NCBI GenBank assembly: GCA_900321195.1
Contig: ONVG01000110.1
Coordinates: forward strand, 1-5,164
Direction of reading: 5' to 3'
DNA: 5,164 nt
Source of the DNA: an uncultured Eubacteriales bacterium
GTDB taxonomy: Bacteria; Bacillota; Clostridia; Oscillospirales; Acutalibacteraceae
The notes beneath the pieces were generated by a model that was not told the DNA's origin, searched no databases, and saw nothing but the letters and a program-made list of their open reading frames with translations. Shown here piece by piece: positions 1 to 5,137 of this stretch. Positions within the stretch are counted from its first letter, which is position 1. Each line of letters opens with the position of its first letter. The position numbers were made by a program, and so were the translations under genes.

Positions 1-1
1 A

Positions 2-169
2 TTTTCAAATGATGCTTTAAGAGTAAAAACTTACAATAAAAATGCTGCTTGGTGGTGGCTCCGTTCCGCTAATTCCAACGCTAACTTCAATTATGTCAAC
101 ACGGACGGCTCTAGTAACTATAACATTGCCTACTATACAGGTGGTGTGGCCTTGGGCTTCTGTATGTGA
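2..169 (+). CDS. C-terminal end of a DGR-like variable protein (partial, 5' cut by window)
   Basis: An open frame enters from the left edge (first full codon at position 2) and ends at TGA 167-169, giving 55 residues. Seen: a WWWLRSA motif encoded from position 50, then an Asn/Tyr-rich stretch (7 Asn and 4 Tyr among the 23 codons at 71-139), then the closing GGVALGFCM. Known: WWLRS followed by a short hydrophobic closing motif is typical of DUF6273-like, C-type-lectin-fold tails in Firmicutes, and AAC/AAT-rich tails of this kind are found as DGR variable regions, where adenines of a template repeat are randomised. Inference: this is the ligand-binding variable tail of a DGR target or a DUF6273 relative. 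The start, the rest of the protein, the template repeat and the reverse transcriptase lie outside the window, so full identity and cellular location are unknown. It shares the strand of mreB but has no evident functional link to it. Confidence 0.6.
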   Translation, partial: FSNDALRVKTYNKNAAWWWLRSANSNANFNYVNTDGSSNYNIAYYTGGVALGFCM

Positions 170-172
170 TCT

Positions 173-207
173 GATATCCGAATATCTGTGCCTGCAATTA
201 TATTGCA
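173..207. repeat. Two small inverted repeats after the variable gene
   Basis: GATAT (173-177) pairs with ATATC (182-186) across a 4-base CCGA loop. TGCAAT (193-198) pairs with ATTGCA (202-207) across a 3-base TAT loop. The first begins only 4 bases after the stop codon of the DGR-like gene. The stems are AT-rich and short and lack a downstream T-run, so they are poor intrinsic terminators. DGRs often carry a hairpin just past the variable region that assists retrohoming, but known ones have longer GC-rich stems, so the assignment is only suggestive. Confidence 0.3.
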
Positions 208-264
208 TTGAACATTGTAAATTGTTTCCGCCTTTTTCCGACCGATATTTTTTTGTTAAAAGGT

Positions 265-270
265 TATAAT
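265..270 (+). promoter_or_regulatory. Candidate -10 box for the mreB operon
   Basis: A perfect TATAAT lies 29 bases before the mreB start, predicting transcription from about position 277 and a leader of roughly 23-26 bases. No good TTGACA-like -35 is found at 16-19 bases upstream (the hexamer at 242-247 is CCGATA) and there is no TGn extension, so the call rests on the -10 alone. Location in the only sizeable gap before four closely packed genes fits an operon promoter. Confidence 0.4.
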
Positions 271-299
271 TATCCCGTAAATTTTCTCGGGAGGACAGG

Positions 300-1289
300 A
301 TGATGTTTTCAAAGGATATCGGTATTGATCTCGGAACGGCAAATACGCTTGTATATATGAAAAATAAGGGAATAGTGATGAGAGAACCCTCAGTAGCGGC
401 TGTTGACCTCATAACTGACCGTGTTATCGCAGTTGGCAAGGAGGCTAAACGAATGATAGGACGCACACCGCGCTCTATAGAGGCTGTAAGACCGCTTAAA
501 GACGGTGTTATTGCCGATTTTGATATAACAGCCGAAATGCTCGGGAGATTTATCCGCAAGGTGCTGAGAGCATCTGTTTTCGGAAAGCCGAAGGTCGTTG
601 TCTGCATACCGTCGGGCTGTACGGATGTTGAAAGACGTGCGGTAGAGGATGTTTTGCGTCATGCAGGCGCAGGCCATACCGAGCTTATAGAAGAACCTAT
701 GGCGGCGGCAATAGGCGCAGGACTCCCTGTTGATGAACCGTCCGGAAATATGGTCTTTGATATTGGCGGCGGTACGTCCGAAGCGGCTGTTATAGCGCTT
801 GGGGGCATAGTCAACTCCACATCCGTGAGAGTTGCGGGAGATAAGCTTGACGAAGCTATAGCTCAGTATGTAAAGAAAAAGTATGGTCTGCTTATCGGGC
901 AGAGAACAGCCGAAAATATAAAGATAAACATAGGCTCTGCATATTCATGCGAAGGAGAGGGAACTATACACATAAAGGGAAGAAATTCTGTTGACGGTAT
1001 GCCGGGCGAAGCGGAGATAACCTCCGAAGAAGTCAGGGAAGCGCTTTCCGCTCCGCTGAGTATTATGGTCGAAGCCGTAAAAACAACTCTTGAACAAGCG
1101 CCGCCTGAGCTTTCGGCTGATATAATGGATAACGGAATAATGCTGACGGGCGGCGGCGCGCTGTTAAGGGGACTTGATACTCTTATTTCAAAGGAAACGG
1201 GCATGCCCGTACATGTTGCCGAGCATCCTCTTGAATGCGTTGCGGTCGGCACAGGAAAAAGGCGGAATAAGAGAACAGTGAACAGATAG
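300..1289 (+). CDS. mreB: Rod-shape-determining protein MreB (bacterial actin)
   Basis: MreB is an ATP-binding actin homologue that polymerises on the inner face of the membrane and steers the lateral-wall synthesis complex (MreCD, RodA, PBP2). The product is 329 residues, close to the usual 330-345. Visible family motifs are the phosphate-1 loop IGIDLGTANTLVY (residues 7-19), VIAVGKEAKRMIGRTP (42-57), EEPMAAAIGAG (131-141), the phosphate-2 loop DIGGGTS (154-160) followed by ALGGIV, and the adenosine motif LTGGGALLRG (282-291). The C-terminus is short and basic (KRRNKR) after VAVGTGK. Two adjacent ATGs are possible starts: GGGAGG at 289-294 lies 5 bases before the ATG at 300 and 8 before the ATG at 303, so translation may begin at residue 2. 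It is the first gene of the operon and ends one base before mreC. Identification is secure; whether it is mreB or an mbl-type paralogue is settled in favour of mreB by the mreCD neighbours. Confidence 0.96.
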   Translation: MMFSKDIGIDLGTANTLVYMKNKGIVMREPSVAAVDLITDRVIAVGKEAKRMIGRTPRSIEAVRPLKDGVIADFDITAEMLGRFIRKVLRASVFGKPKVVVCIPSGCTDVERRAVEDVLRHAGAGHTELIEEPMAAAIGAGLPVDEPSGNMVFDIGGGTSEAAVIALGGIVNSTSVRVAGDKLDEAIAQYVKKKYGLLIGQRTAENIKINIGSAYSCEGEGTIHIKGRNSVDGMPGEAEITSEEVREALSAPLSIMVEAVKTTLEQAPPELSADIMDNGIMLTGGGALLRGLDTLISKETGMPVHVAEHPLECVAVGTGKRRNKRTVNR

Positions 1290-1290
1290 A

Positions 1291-2106
1291 ATGAGAAGAA
1301 AACCACATTTAAGAAGATACAGGACAATGCTTGCTGTTGTATCGTTCTTTTTGCTTGTCGCTTTGATATCCTCATTGAACAGCGGCATAAACAATTTTTT
1401 CACAAGCTTTATACTTACGCCTGTGCAAAGACTTGTATCTCAGGGAGTATATAGTATTTCCGCAGAAAAGGACACGGAAACTCTTGTCGGAGAAGTCAGC
1501 CGCCTTACGGAAGAAAACCGCAGACTGAATGAAATGTTGACTGACTATTACGATATGAAAAGGCAGAACGAGGAACTGAGCAGATATTTCGGGATAAAAA
1601 AGGCGGATAAAAGCTTAACGCTTGTTACTGCTGTGGTGATAGGCAGAGATGCTGCTGAGAATTTCGGCGGATTTACAGCCGATAAGGGAAGCGCTGACGG
1701 TATATCTGTAAATTCTCCCGTTATAACGGAGGACGGTCTTGTCGGGCAGGTGTGCGAGGTCGCACCGTATTCCTGTAAGGTAAGGACTATACTTTCACCT
1801 GATATAAGTGTCGGAGCAGAGATAAAAAGAACAGGCGGTACGGGCGTCATATCCGGCGGAGGAGATATTTCCGGTCACGGATATACAAGGCTTATAAATA
1901 TATCATCACAAAACAAGCCTGTATCTGATGATATTGTCGTGACGGCGGGTTACGGAGGAATATTCCCGAAAAACATAAGGATAGGCAAAATAAAAGAGCT
2001 TTTGTCAGACGGCTTTACAGGTATGCCGGCTGCTGTAATAGAGCCTTTTGCGGACGTTAAGACTGTGCGTTATGTGGCTATAGTTACGGGATATGATAAT
2101 TCATGA
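1291..2106 (+). CDS. mreC: Rod-shape-determining protein MreC
   Basis: MreC is a bitopic membrane protein whose extracytoplasmic part bridges MreB and MreD to PBP2 and activates lateral peptidoglycan synthesis. The product is 271 residues, within the normal 260-300. Seen: a basic N-terminus (residues 1-11), one membrane helix at about 12-29, a coiled-coil-like stretch at about 64-100 rich in E, L, N and R, then the beta-rich core. The core contains DKGSADGISVNSPVITEDGL (121-140) followed by VGQV, and the late motif VVTAGYGGIFPKNIRIGKI (216-234); both match the family signature. The ATG follows the mreB stop by one base and has no clear ribosome site of its own, suggesting translational coupling. 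Its TGA stop is overlapped by an ATG (ATGA at 2103-2106) that leads to only a four-codon ORF rather than to mreD. Confidence 0.95.
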   Translation: MRRKPHLRRYRTMLAVVSFFLLVALISSLNSGINNFFTSFILTPVQRLVSQGVYSISAEKDTETLVGEVSRLTEENRRLNEMLTDYYDMKRQNEELSRYFGIKKADKSLTLVTAVVIGRDAAENFGGFTADKGSADGISVNSPVITEDGLVGQVCEVAPYSCKVRTILSPDISVGAEIKRTGGTGVISGGGDISGHGYTRLINISSQNKPVSDDIVVTAGYGGIFPKNIRIGKIKELLSDGFTGMPAAVIEPFADVKTVRYVAIVTGYDNS

Positions 2107-2140
2107 TTCCCGAATAACAAATAATGGAGCTTGAGCGGCT

Positions 2141-2662
2141 GTGTGTTTTCTCAGATATATAATTTATATTTCCGAAGTGATAATTTCTTTTATAATACAG
2201 TCTGCGCCTTGTCTTATGCCTGAGATATCCGGCGGAAGGGCTGTACTTCTCATTCCTGCGGCTTTATCGATAGCCGTTTTTGAAAATGACATAGCGTCAA
2301 TGATATTTGCTGCTCTATGCGGATATCTTGCCGACTGCTCCTACAGCGGAACAGTCGGTTTTTATGCCGTATGTCTTGTTGTGATATGCTTTTTTGTAAG
2401 CGTACTTACACATGAGTATATACAGACGAATATATTTACTGTTATGTGTATTTCGTTTGTTGCTGTATCGATAATTATTTTCCTGCAATTCGTGTTTTAT
2501 TATCTTGCGGCAGGATATGACTATGCATGGCAGTTCTTTTTAAAGCACTATGTTTCAAGGATAGTTTGTACATCTGCATTCATGCCGGTATTTTATTGTA
2601 TAAACAACTTTATCAAAGCAAAGGATAAGCATAAAAAAAGTATGAGCATCCGTAACTTTTAG
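2141..2662 (+). CDS. mreD: Rod-shape-determining protein MreD
   Basis: MreD is the small polytopic membrane partner of MreC in the elongation complex. The 173-residue product is of normal size and very hydrophobic, with about five membrane segments (roughly residues 6-22, 34-50, 52-66, 74-92 and 98-124) and a basic tail (KAKDKHKKS). The stretch SGGRAVLLIPAALSIAVFE (residues 30-48), with a small-residue/Pro-rich loop after the first helix, is typical of clostridial MreD. Start: an in-frame TGA at 2132-2134 rules out anything upstream, leaving GTG 2141. The nearest ribosome site is GGAG at 2126-2129, a rather long 11 bases away. An alternative N-terminus from ATG 2124 would need one extra base in the T run at 2146-2149. 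Function is assigned from gene order plus topology, since MreD is poorly conserved in sequence. Confidence 0.88.
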   Translation: MCFLRYIIYISEVIISFIIQSAPCLMPEISGGRAVLLIPAALSIAVFENDIASMIFAALCGYLADCSYSGTVGFYAVCLVVICFFVSVLTHEYIQTNIFTVMCISFVAVSIIIFLQFVFYYLAAGYDYAWQFFLKHYVSRIVCTSAFMPVFYCINNFIKAKDKHKKSMSIRNF

Positions 2663-2667
2663 ATATC

Positions 2668-2673
2668 AAGGAG
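2668..2673 (+). promoter_or_regulatory. Ribosome binding site of the PBP2 gene, oddly close to its GTG
   Basis: AAGGAG is a strong Shine-Dalgarno sequence, but the first possible start in frame, GTG 2675, lies only one base after it. A normal spacing of 7 bases falls on the in-frame ATT at 2681, a rare but known initiation codon. The site therefore leaves the exact N-terminus open (residue 1 versus residue 3 of the longer reading). Confidence 0.6.
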
Positions 2674-2674
2674 A

Positions 2675-3358
2675 GTGTTCATTATAAAAGGCTACTTTGC
2701 AAGATATATTGTACTTGCGGCGGCTGTGTTCATGGTGTCGGGGCTGTTTATTGCAAGGCTCGCGCAGTGGCAGATATTGCAGTCGGGATATTATACCGAT
2801 ATAGCCGCTTATTCATATAAGTATGTCATAAAGTCCGATGCCGTCAGGGGAGAAATATTTGATGTCAACGGAAAAGGCCTTGCGGTAAATCTGACAGGAT
2901 ATGAGATAGTTCTGAACAAGCTGTATATAAGTGATGAAGATATGAACGAAATTATATCCGAACTTATTGACATAACTGAAAAATACGGTGTAAAATGGAA
3001 GGACGACCTGCCGATAATTTTTGACAGCAGCGGAAGGCTCGTCTTTGACAGTAAAAAAAGAGATGAGGCAAGGGCGCTCAAAAGAAGATACTGTACAGAT
3101 AATTTTACGGACGCTGCAGCGGATAAGTGCATAGAAATGCTTGCGGAGATATATGGCTGCGGTGATAAGGATAAGGCGCATAAAAGGGCAATAATAAGCG
3201 TACATTACGGCATGGAGAATGCAGGCTTCTCAAATACAAAGCCTTATGTTTTTGCTGAAAGCATGGACGGACGCAAAATGACGGCAATAGCTGAATGTAC
3301 AGGCAGCATCAAGGGCGTTGAGGTCGTATCCTCTGCGGTATTCAGATCCGCGGAATAA
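2675..3358 (+). CDS. mrdA: Penicillin-binding protein 2-like, N-terminal fragment broken at a junction
   Basis: Class B PBPs of the elongation complex are membrane-anchored transpeptidases that crosslink peptidoglycan outside the cell; the gene commonly follows mreD. Seen: a short cytoplasmic start, a membrane helix at about residues 10-30, then QWQIL, and the family's first dimerization-domain motif RGEIFDVNGKGLA (58-70), followed by NLTGYEIVLNK. The reading continues in PBP dimerization-domain style to GVEVVSSAV (residues 214-222). The last five residues (FRSAE) and the TAA come from the opposite strand of the neighbouring NusG-II gene, so the genuine part ends near 3340. The family is usually 600-700 or more residues; here the rest of the dimerization domain and the whole transpeptidase domain (SxxK, SxN, KTG) are missing, so the fragment cannot be catalytic. 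Start is GTG 2675 or ATT 2681 (see the ribosome site). It could also be labelled SpoVD/PBP3-type; the mreBCD context favours PBP2. Confidence 0.85.
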   Translation: MFIIKGYFARYIVLAAAVFMVSGLFIARLAQWQILQSGYYTDIAAYSYKYVIKSDAVRGEIFDVNGKGLAVNLTGYEIVLNKLYISDEDMNEIISELIDITEKYGVKWKDDLPIIFDSSGRLVFDSKKRDEARALKRRYCTDNFTDAAADKCIEMLAEIYGCGDKDKAHKRAIISVHYGMENAGFSNTKPYVFAESMDGRKMTAIAECTGSIKGVEVVSSAVFRSAE

Positions 3359-3483
3359 ACGATCTCTTCATTTGAAACAACACGAATACGGCTTTTCGCG
3401 GGAGCGGACCATACCCATACGGAGCCCGCGATCCCCGCGAGAAATATCACGATGATAACGATGATAAAAACCCTGTTTTTCAT
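3244..3483 (-). CDS. NusG domain II-containing membrane protein, 3' half lost at the junction
   Basis: Small proteins of this kind carry an N-terminal membrane anchor and an extracytoplasmic NusG_II-like beta domain. Their function is not established, but in Firmicutes they commonly sit beside apbE and Gx-type transporter genes. Seen: ATG at 3483 (minus strand) with AAGGGG at 3494-3489 five bases before it, one membrane helix at residues 4-24, then RIRVVSNEEIVYSADLN (residues 32-48), matching the start of the NusG_II fold (V-x-V, xGEIVYxxDL style). Residues 49-79 are merely the reverse complement of PBP2, so the genuine gene covers about 3340-3483. The usual length is about 110-130 residues, so the second half of the domain is missing. 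Codon use matches apbE, not the mre genes. It is divergently transcribed from apbE. The domain call rests on a short stretch and is moderate. Confidence 0.6.
   Translation of the reverse strand: MKNRVFIIVIIVIFLAGIAGSVWVWSAPAKSRIRVVSNEEIVYSADLNTAEDTTSTPLMLPVHSAIAVILRPSMLSAKT
3334..3346. other. Junction of two unrelated segments
   Basis: PBP2 (plus strand) stops matching its family after GVEVVSSAV (codon 222 ends at 3340). The NusG-II protein (minus strand) stops making sense after YSADLN, whose last codon is 3340-3342. Both genes are thus cut at the same few bases. Base and codon use change here: sample lines give 21 of 60 G+C at 2461-2520 and 37 of 60 at 4201-4260, and Ile shifts from mostly ATA to mostly ATC. 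No insertion-sequence ends or long repeats flank the point. Assembly chimera and true recombination both fit. Confidence 0.8.
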
Positions 3484-3514
3484 GTTGTCCCCTTCAGGAA
3501 ATCACTTCCGGTTG

Positions 3515-3543
3515 CTTATATGATAACATCAACACTATGACGA
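3515..3543 (-). promoter_or_regulatory. Candidate promoter for the NusG-II gene
   Basis: On the minus strand TCGTCA (3543-3538) and TATAAG (3520-3515) are spaced by 17 bases. The -10 matches TATAAT at five of six and the -35 matches TTGACA at four of six positions. It would start transcription about 25 bases before the NusG-II ATG, leaving room for the AAGGGG ribosome site. The -35 lies inside the first unit of the 11-bp tandem repeat. Confidence 0.45.
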
Positions 3544-3569
3544 AACCATGACAAATTAAGGACATTCTA
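3537..3569. repeat. Three 11-bp tandem repeats, possible operator
   Basis: The units ATGACGAAACC (3537-3547), ATGACAAATTA (3548-3558) and AGGACATTCTA (3559-3569) share ANGAC at exact 11-base intervals; the first two share ATGACnAA. Tandem half-sites with an 11-bp period put contacts on one face of the helix and are a known arrangement for OmpR/PhoB-family response regulators. The array overlaps the -35 of the minus-strand promoter candidate and sits about 80 bases upstream of the apbE -35, so it could control either gene. The third unit is weak and chance is possible. Confidence 0.35.
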
Positions 3570-3646
3570 CCACTAAAATCTCATTTTTGCAAATCTTTTT
3601 GCTGTTTCATGATAAATATTCCGCGCGCCGATCACAACCATATTGA

Positions 3647-3675
3647 TTGACTTCCACCTTGATCTGTGATACTCT
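3647..3675 (+). promoter_or_regulatory. Strong promoter of apbE, predicting a leaderless mRNA
   Basis: TTGACT (3647-3652) and TACTCT (3670-3675) are separated by exactly 17 bases. TG at 3667-3668 makes it an extended -10 (TGaTACTCT). Initiation normally falls about 7 bases past the -10, which is position 3681-3683, coinciding with the apbE ATG at 3682. No Shine-Dalgarno sequence is seen between the promoter and the ATG. Confidence 0.65.
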
Positions 3676-3681
3676 TGTGTC

Positions 3682-4707
3682 ATGAAAAAACGGATCACCG
3701 GCGCGTTATGCGCTCTCATACTGATACTCGCTGTGATCCTCTCCTCCTGTGCGGGAACCGAGCCGCGATCCGCGTCGTTCCAATCGATGGACACGCTGAT
3801 GAGCGTCAAGGTATACGGCGGCGACAGCGATCTGTGCGACCGACTGCAAGCTCGGATCGATTCGCTGGACGCGCAACTGGACGCGACGGACGAGAACAGC
3901 GACGTCTATCAACTGAATCAAAACGGCAAAGCCGACGTCAGCAGCGACACCGCCGATATACTGACGCGCGCTATGCGGCTCTCAAAGGAGCTCGACCCCG
4001 CCTTTGACATCACCGTTTATCCCGCGGTGAAGGCATGGGGCTTTTGTTCGGGCGACTACCGCGTCCCCGACGATGACGAATTGAAGGAGCTCGCCGCGAA
4101 GATCGACGATACCGCTGTCAAATCGGACAAAAATACCTTTACCCTGCCCGAAGGGGTCATGATCGACCTCGGCGCGGTCGCCAAGGGCTATGCCGCCGAT
4201 CAATGTGATGCGATCCTCAAAGAGGGTCATGCCGCTGCCGCGGTGCTCAACCTGGGCGGTACGATACGCCTCTACGGCAAAAAGCCCGATGGCAAGCGCT
4301 TTTCGGTCAGCGTTGCCGATCCCGACAATCCCGCGGGCTACTTCGGCTATCTGAGCTGTGAGGGCGGCGTAGTGGCGACCTCGGGCGGCTATGAACGCTT
4401 CTTTGACCTTGACGGCAAGCGCTATATCCACATCCTCGACCCCGCCACCGCCGCGCCCGTGAAGAACGGCGTCCGATCCGTCACCATCCTATGTGATGAC
4501 GGTTCTGCCGCCGACGCGCTGTCCACCGCGCTGTTCGTGATGGGGCTCGACAAGGCGACCGCGTATTATCAAGCTCATCCCGATTTCGACTTCATCATCC
4601 TCACTGACAACGATGACCTCTACATCACCGAGGGGATCGCCGACGATTTCACCTTATCGGATGGATATGATTTTCACATCAAGCAAGTGTCGGGAACGAC
4701 GCAATGA
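3682..4707 (+). CDS. apbE: FAD:protein FMN transferase (ApbE), lipoprotein
   Basis: ApbE takes FMN from FAD and attaches it covalently to a Thr/Ser of extracytoplasmic flavoproteins (for example Rnf/Nqr subunits and FMN-bind proteins), in a Mg-dependent reaction at the outer face of the membrane. The 341 residues are the normal length. Seen: a lipoprotein signal (KKR, hydrophobic core 8-20, lipobox LSSC with Cys23), SMDTLMSVKVYG (35-46), FDITVYPAVKAWGF (108-121), IDLGAVAKGYAAD (151-163), LNLGGTIRLYG (179-189), ATSGGYERF (222-230), YIHILDPATAAPV (238-250) and SAADALSTALFVMG (275-288), where D278 and T282 correspond to the metal-site D-x3-T. One small departure is TAAP instead of the common TGxP. 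The start at 3682 is fixed by the signal peptide although no ribosome site precedes it; the promoter -10 ends only six bases upstream. No flavoprotein substrate is encoded in the window. It is followed after 20 bases by a small membrane-protein gene, probably co-transcribed. Confidence 0.95.
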   Translation: MKKRITGALCALILILAVILSSCAGTEPRSASFQSMDTLMSVKVYGGDSDLCDRLQARIDSLDAQLDATDENSDVYQLNQNGKADVSSDTADILTRAMRLSKELDPAFDITVYPAVKAWGFCSGDYRVPDDDELKELAAKIDDTAVKSDKNTFTLPEGVMIDLGAVAKGYAADQCDAILKEGHAAAAVLNLGGTIRLYGKKPDGKRFSVSVADPDNPAGYFGYLSCEGGVVATSGGYERFFDLDGKRYIHILDPATAAPVKNGVRSVTILCDDGSAADALSTALFVMGLDKATAYYQAHPDFDFIILTDNDDLYITEGIADDFTLSDGYDFHIKQVSGTTQ

Positions 4708-4727
4708 CAGTTCTATAGGAGTAAACT

Positions 4728-5099
4728 ATGCGAAAAACAACTCGTTCGGGATCGTTCTTTCTGATCCTGATGTTCAATATCATGCTCAACTTCCGTCTCA
4801 CCATCCCGGGGTGGATCCTGCTGATCCTGCACTTCATCATCCCGCAGTACATCAAATGGTGGTACTGCCTCGTGTACTTCGGGGCATTCCTGCTGTACAT
4901 GATCATCTGGATGCTGGTGCTGTGGGGACTGGGCGCATGGGCAAGCTCCGTGCCGCCCGCGCCGAAGGTGCAGAACAAAAATCCCTATTCCGTCAAGGAA
5001 CAGGATCTGCCGTGGAACAAGACCGATCAGATCGAAAACAAGAATCCGTATTCGGTCAAGAGCAATAAGCTGAAGAAAGACGATCCGTCCGAACCATAA
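4728..5099 (+). CDS. Small membrane protein with duplicated NKNPYSVK motif, function unknown
   Basis: I do not recognise the family. The 123-residue product starts at ATG 4728 with a good AGGAG site at 4717-4721, six bases upstream. It lies 20 bases after the apbE stop, so it is likely in the same transcript. Seen: a basic N-terminus (RKTTR), hydrophobic segments at about residues 9-21, 25-40 and 45-72 (two or three membrane helices, many Trp/Tyr/Phe), then a polar charged tail of about 50 residues. The tail holds NKNPYSVK twice, at residues 83-90 and 104-111, 21 residues apart, with a PW motif between. The two copies differ at third codon positions in the DNA (CCC/CCG, TCC/TCG, GTC/GTG-type changes), so the peptide rather than the DNA appears conserved. 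Codon use matches apbE. A part in anchoring or assisting the flavinylation system is only a guess from position. Confidence 0.75.
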   Translation: MRKTTRSGSFFLILMFNIMLNFRLTIPGWILLILHFIIPQYIKWWYCLVYFGAFLLYMIIWMLVLWGLGAWASSVPPAPKVQNKNPYSVKEQDLPWNKTDQIENKNPYSVKSNKLKKDDPSEP

Positions 5100-5137
5100 T
5101 GATAATGTTGAGATTACCGCGGAGCGCATTTCAGATT

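Noticed and set aside
228..256. Intrinsic terminator after the DGR-like gene at the T run
   Set aside because: The T-rich run at 248-254 is not preceded by a GC-rich stem-loop; the nearby hairpins are weak and more than 40 bases away.
42..269. 75-residue plus-strand frame starting in the variable gene
   Set aside because: It runs in another frame through the DGR-like tail, which has the recognisable WWLRS and GVALGFC motifs, and then through AT-rich intergenic sequence and the TATAAT box.
17..607. 196-residue minus-strand open frame across the intergenic region and mreB
   Set aside because: It overlaps the well-supported mreB and the DGR-like tail in antisense and has no recognisable domain; it is a shadow of the coding strand.
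863..1375. 170-residue minus-strand open frame
   Set aside because: It is antisense to the conserved C-terminal half of mreB, with low-complexity composition and no plausible ribosome site.
3334..3346. Insertion sequence or attachment site as the cause of the junction
   Set aside because: No terminal inverted repeats, target duplication, integrase or tRNA end are visible near the point.
3449..3466. Tandem ACGATGATA repeat
   Set aside because: It lies in the membrane-helix codons (Ile/Val run) of the NusG-II protein and is explained by coding of a hydrophobic repeat.
3666..4007. 113-residue plus-strand frame overlapping the start of apbE
   Set aside because: It begins inside the promoter -10 region and is Arg-rich, as expected from an off-frame reading of GC-rich apbE; apbE has all family motifs.
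3982..4431. 149-residue minus-strand frame inside apbE
   Set aside because: It is an antisense shadow in GC-rich coding DNA; the plus strand carries the ApbE signature motifs over the same span.
4713..5129. 138-residue minus-strand frame opposite the last gene
   Set aside because: It is rich in Gln/His/Asp low complexity, while the plus frame has a good ribosome site, membrane helices and a repeated motif.
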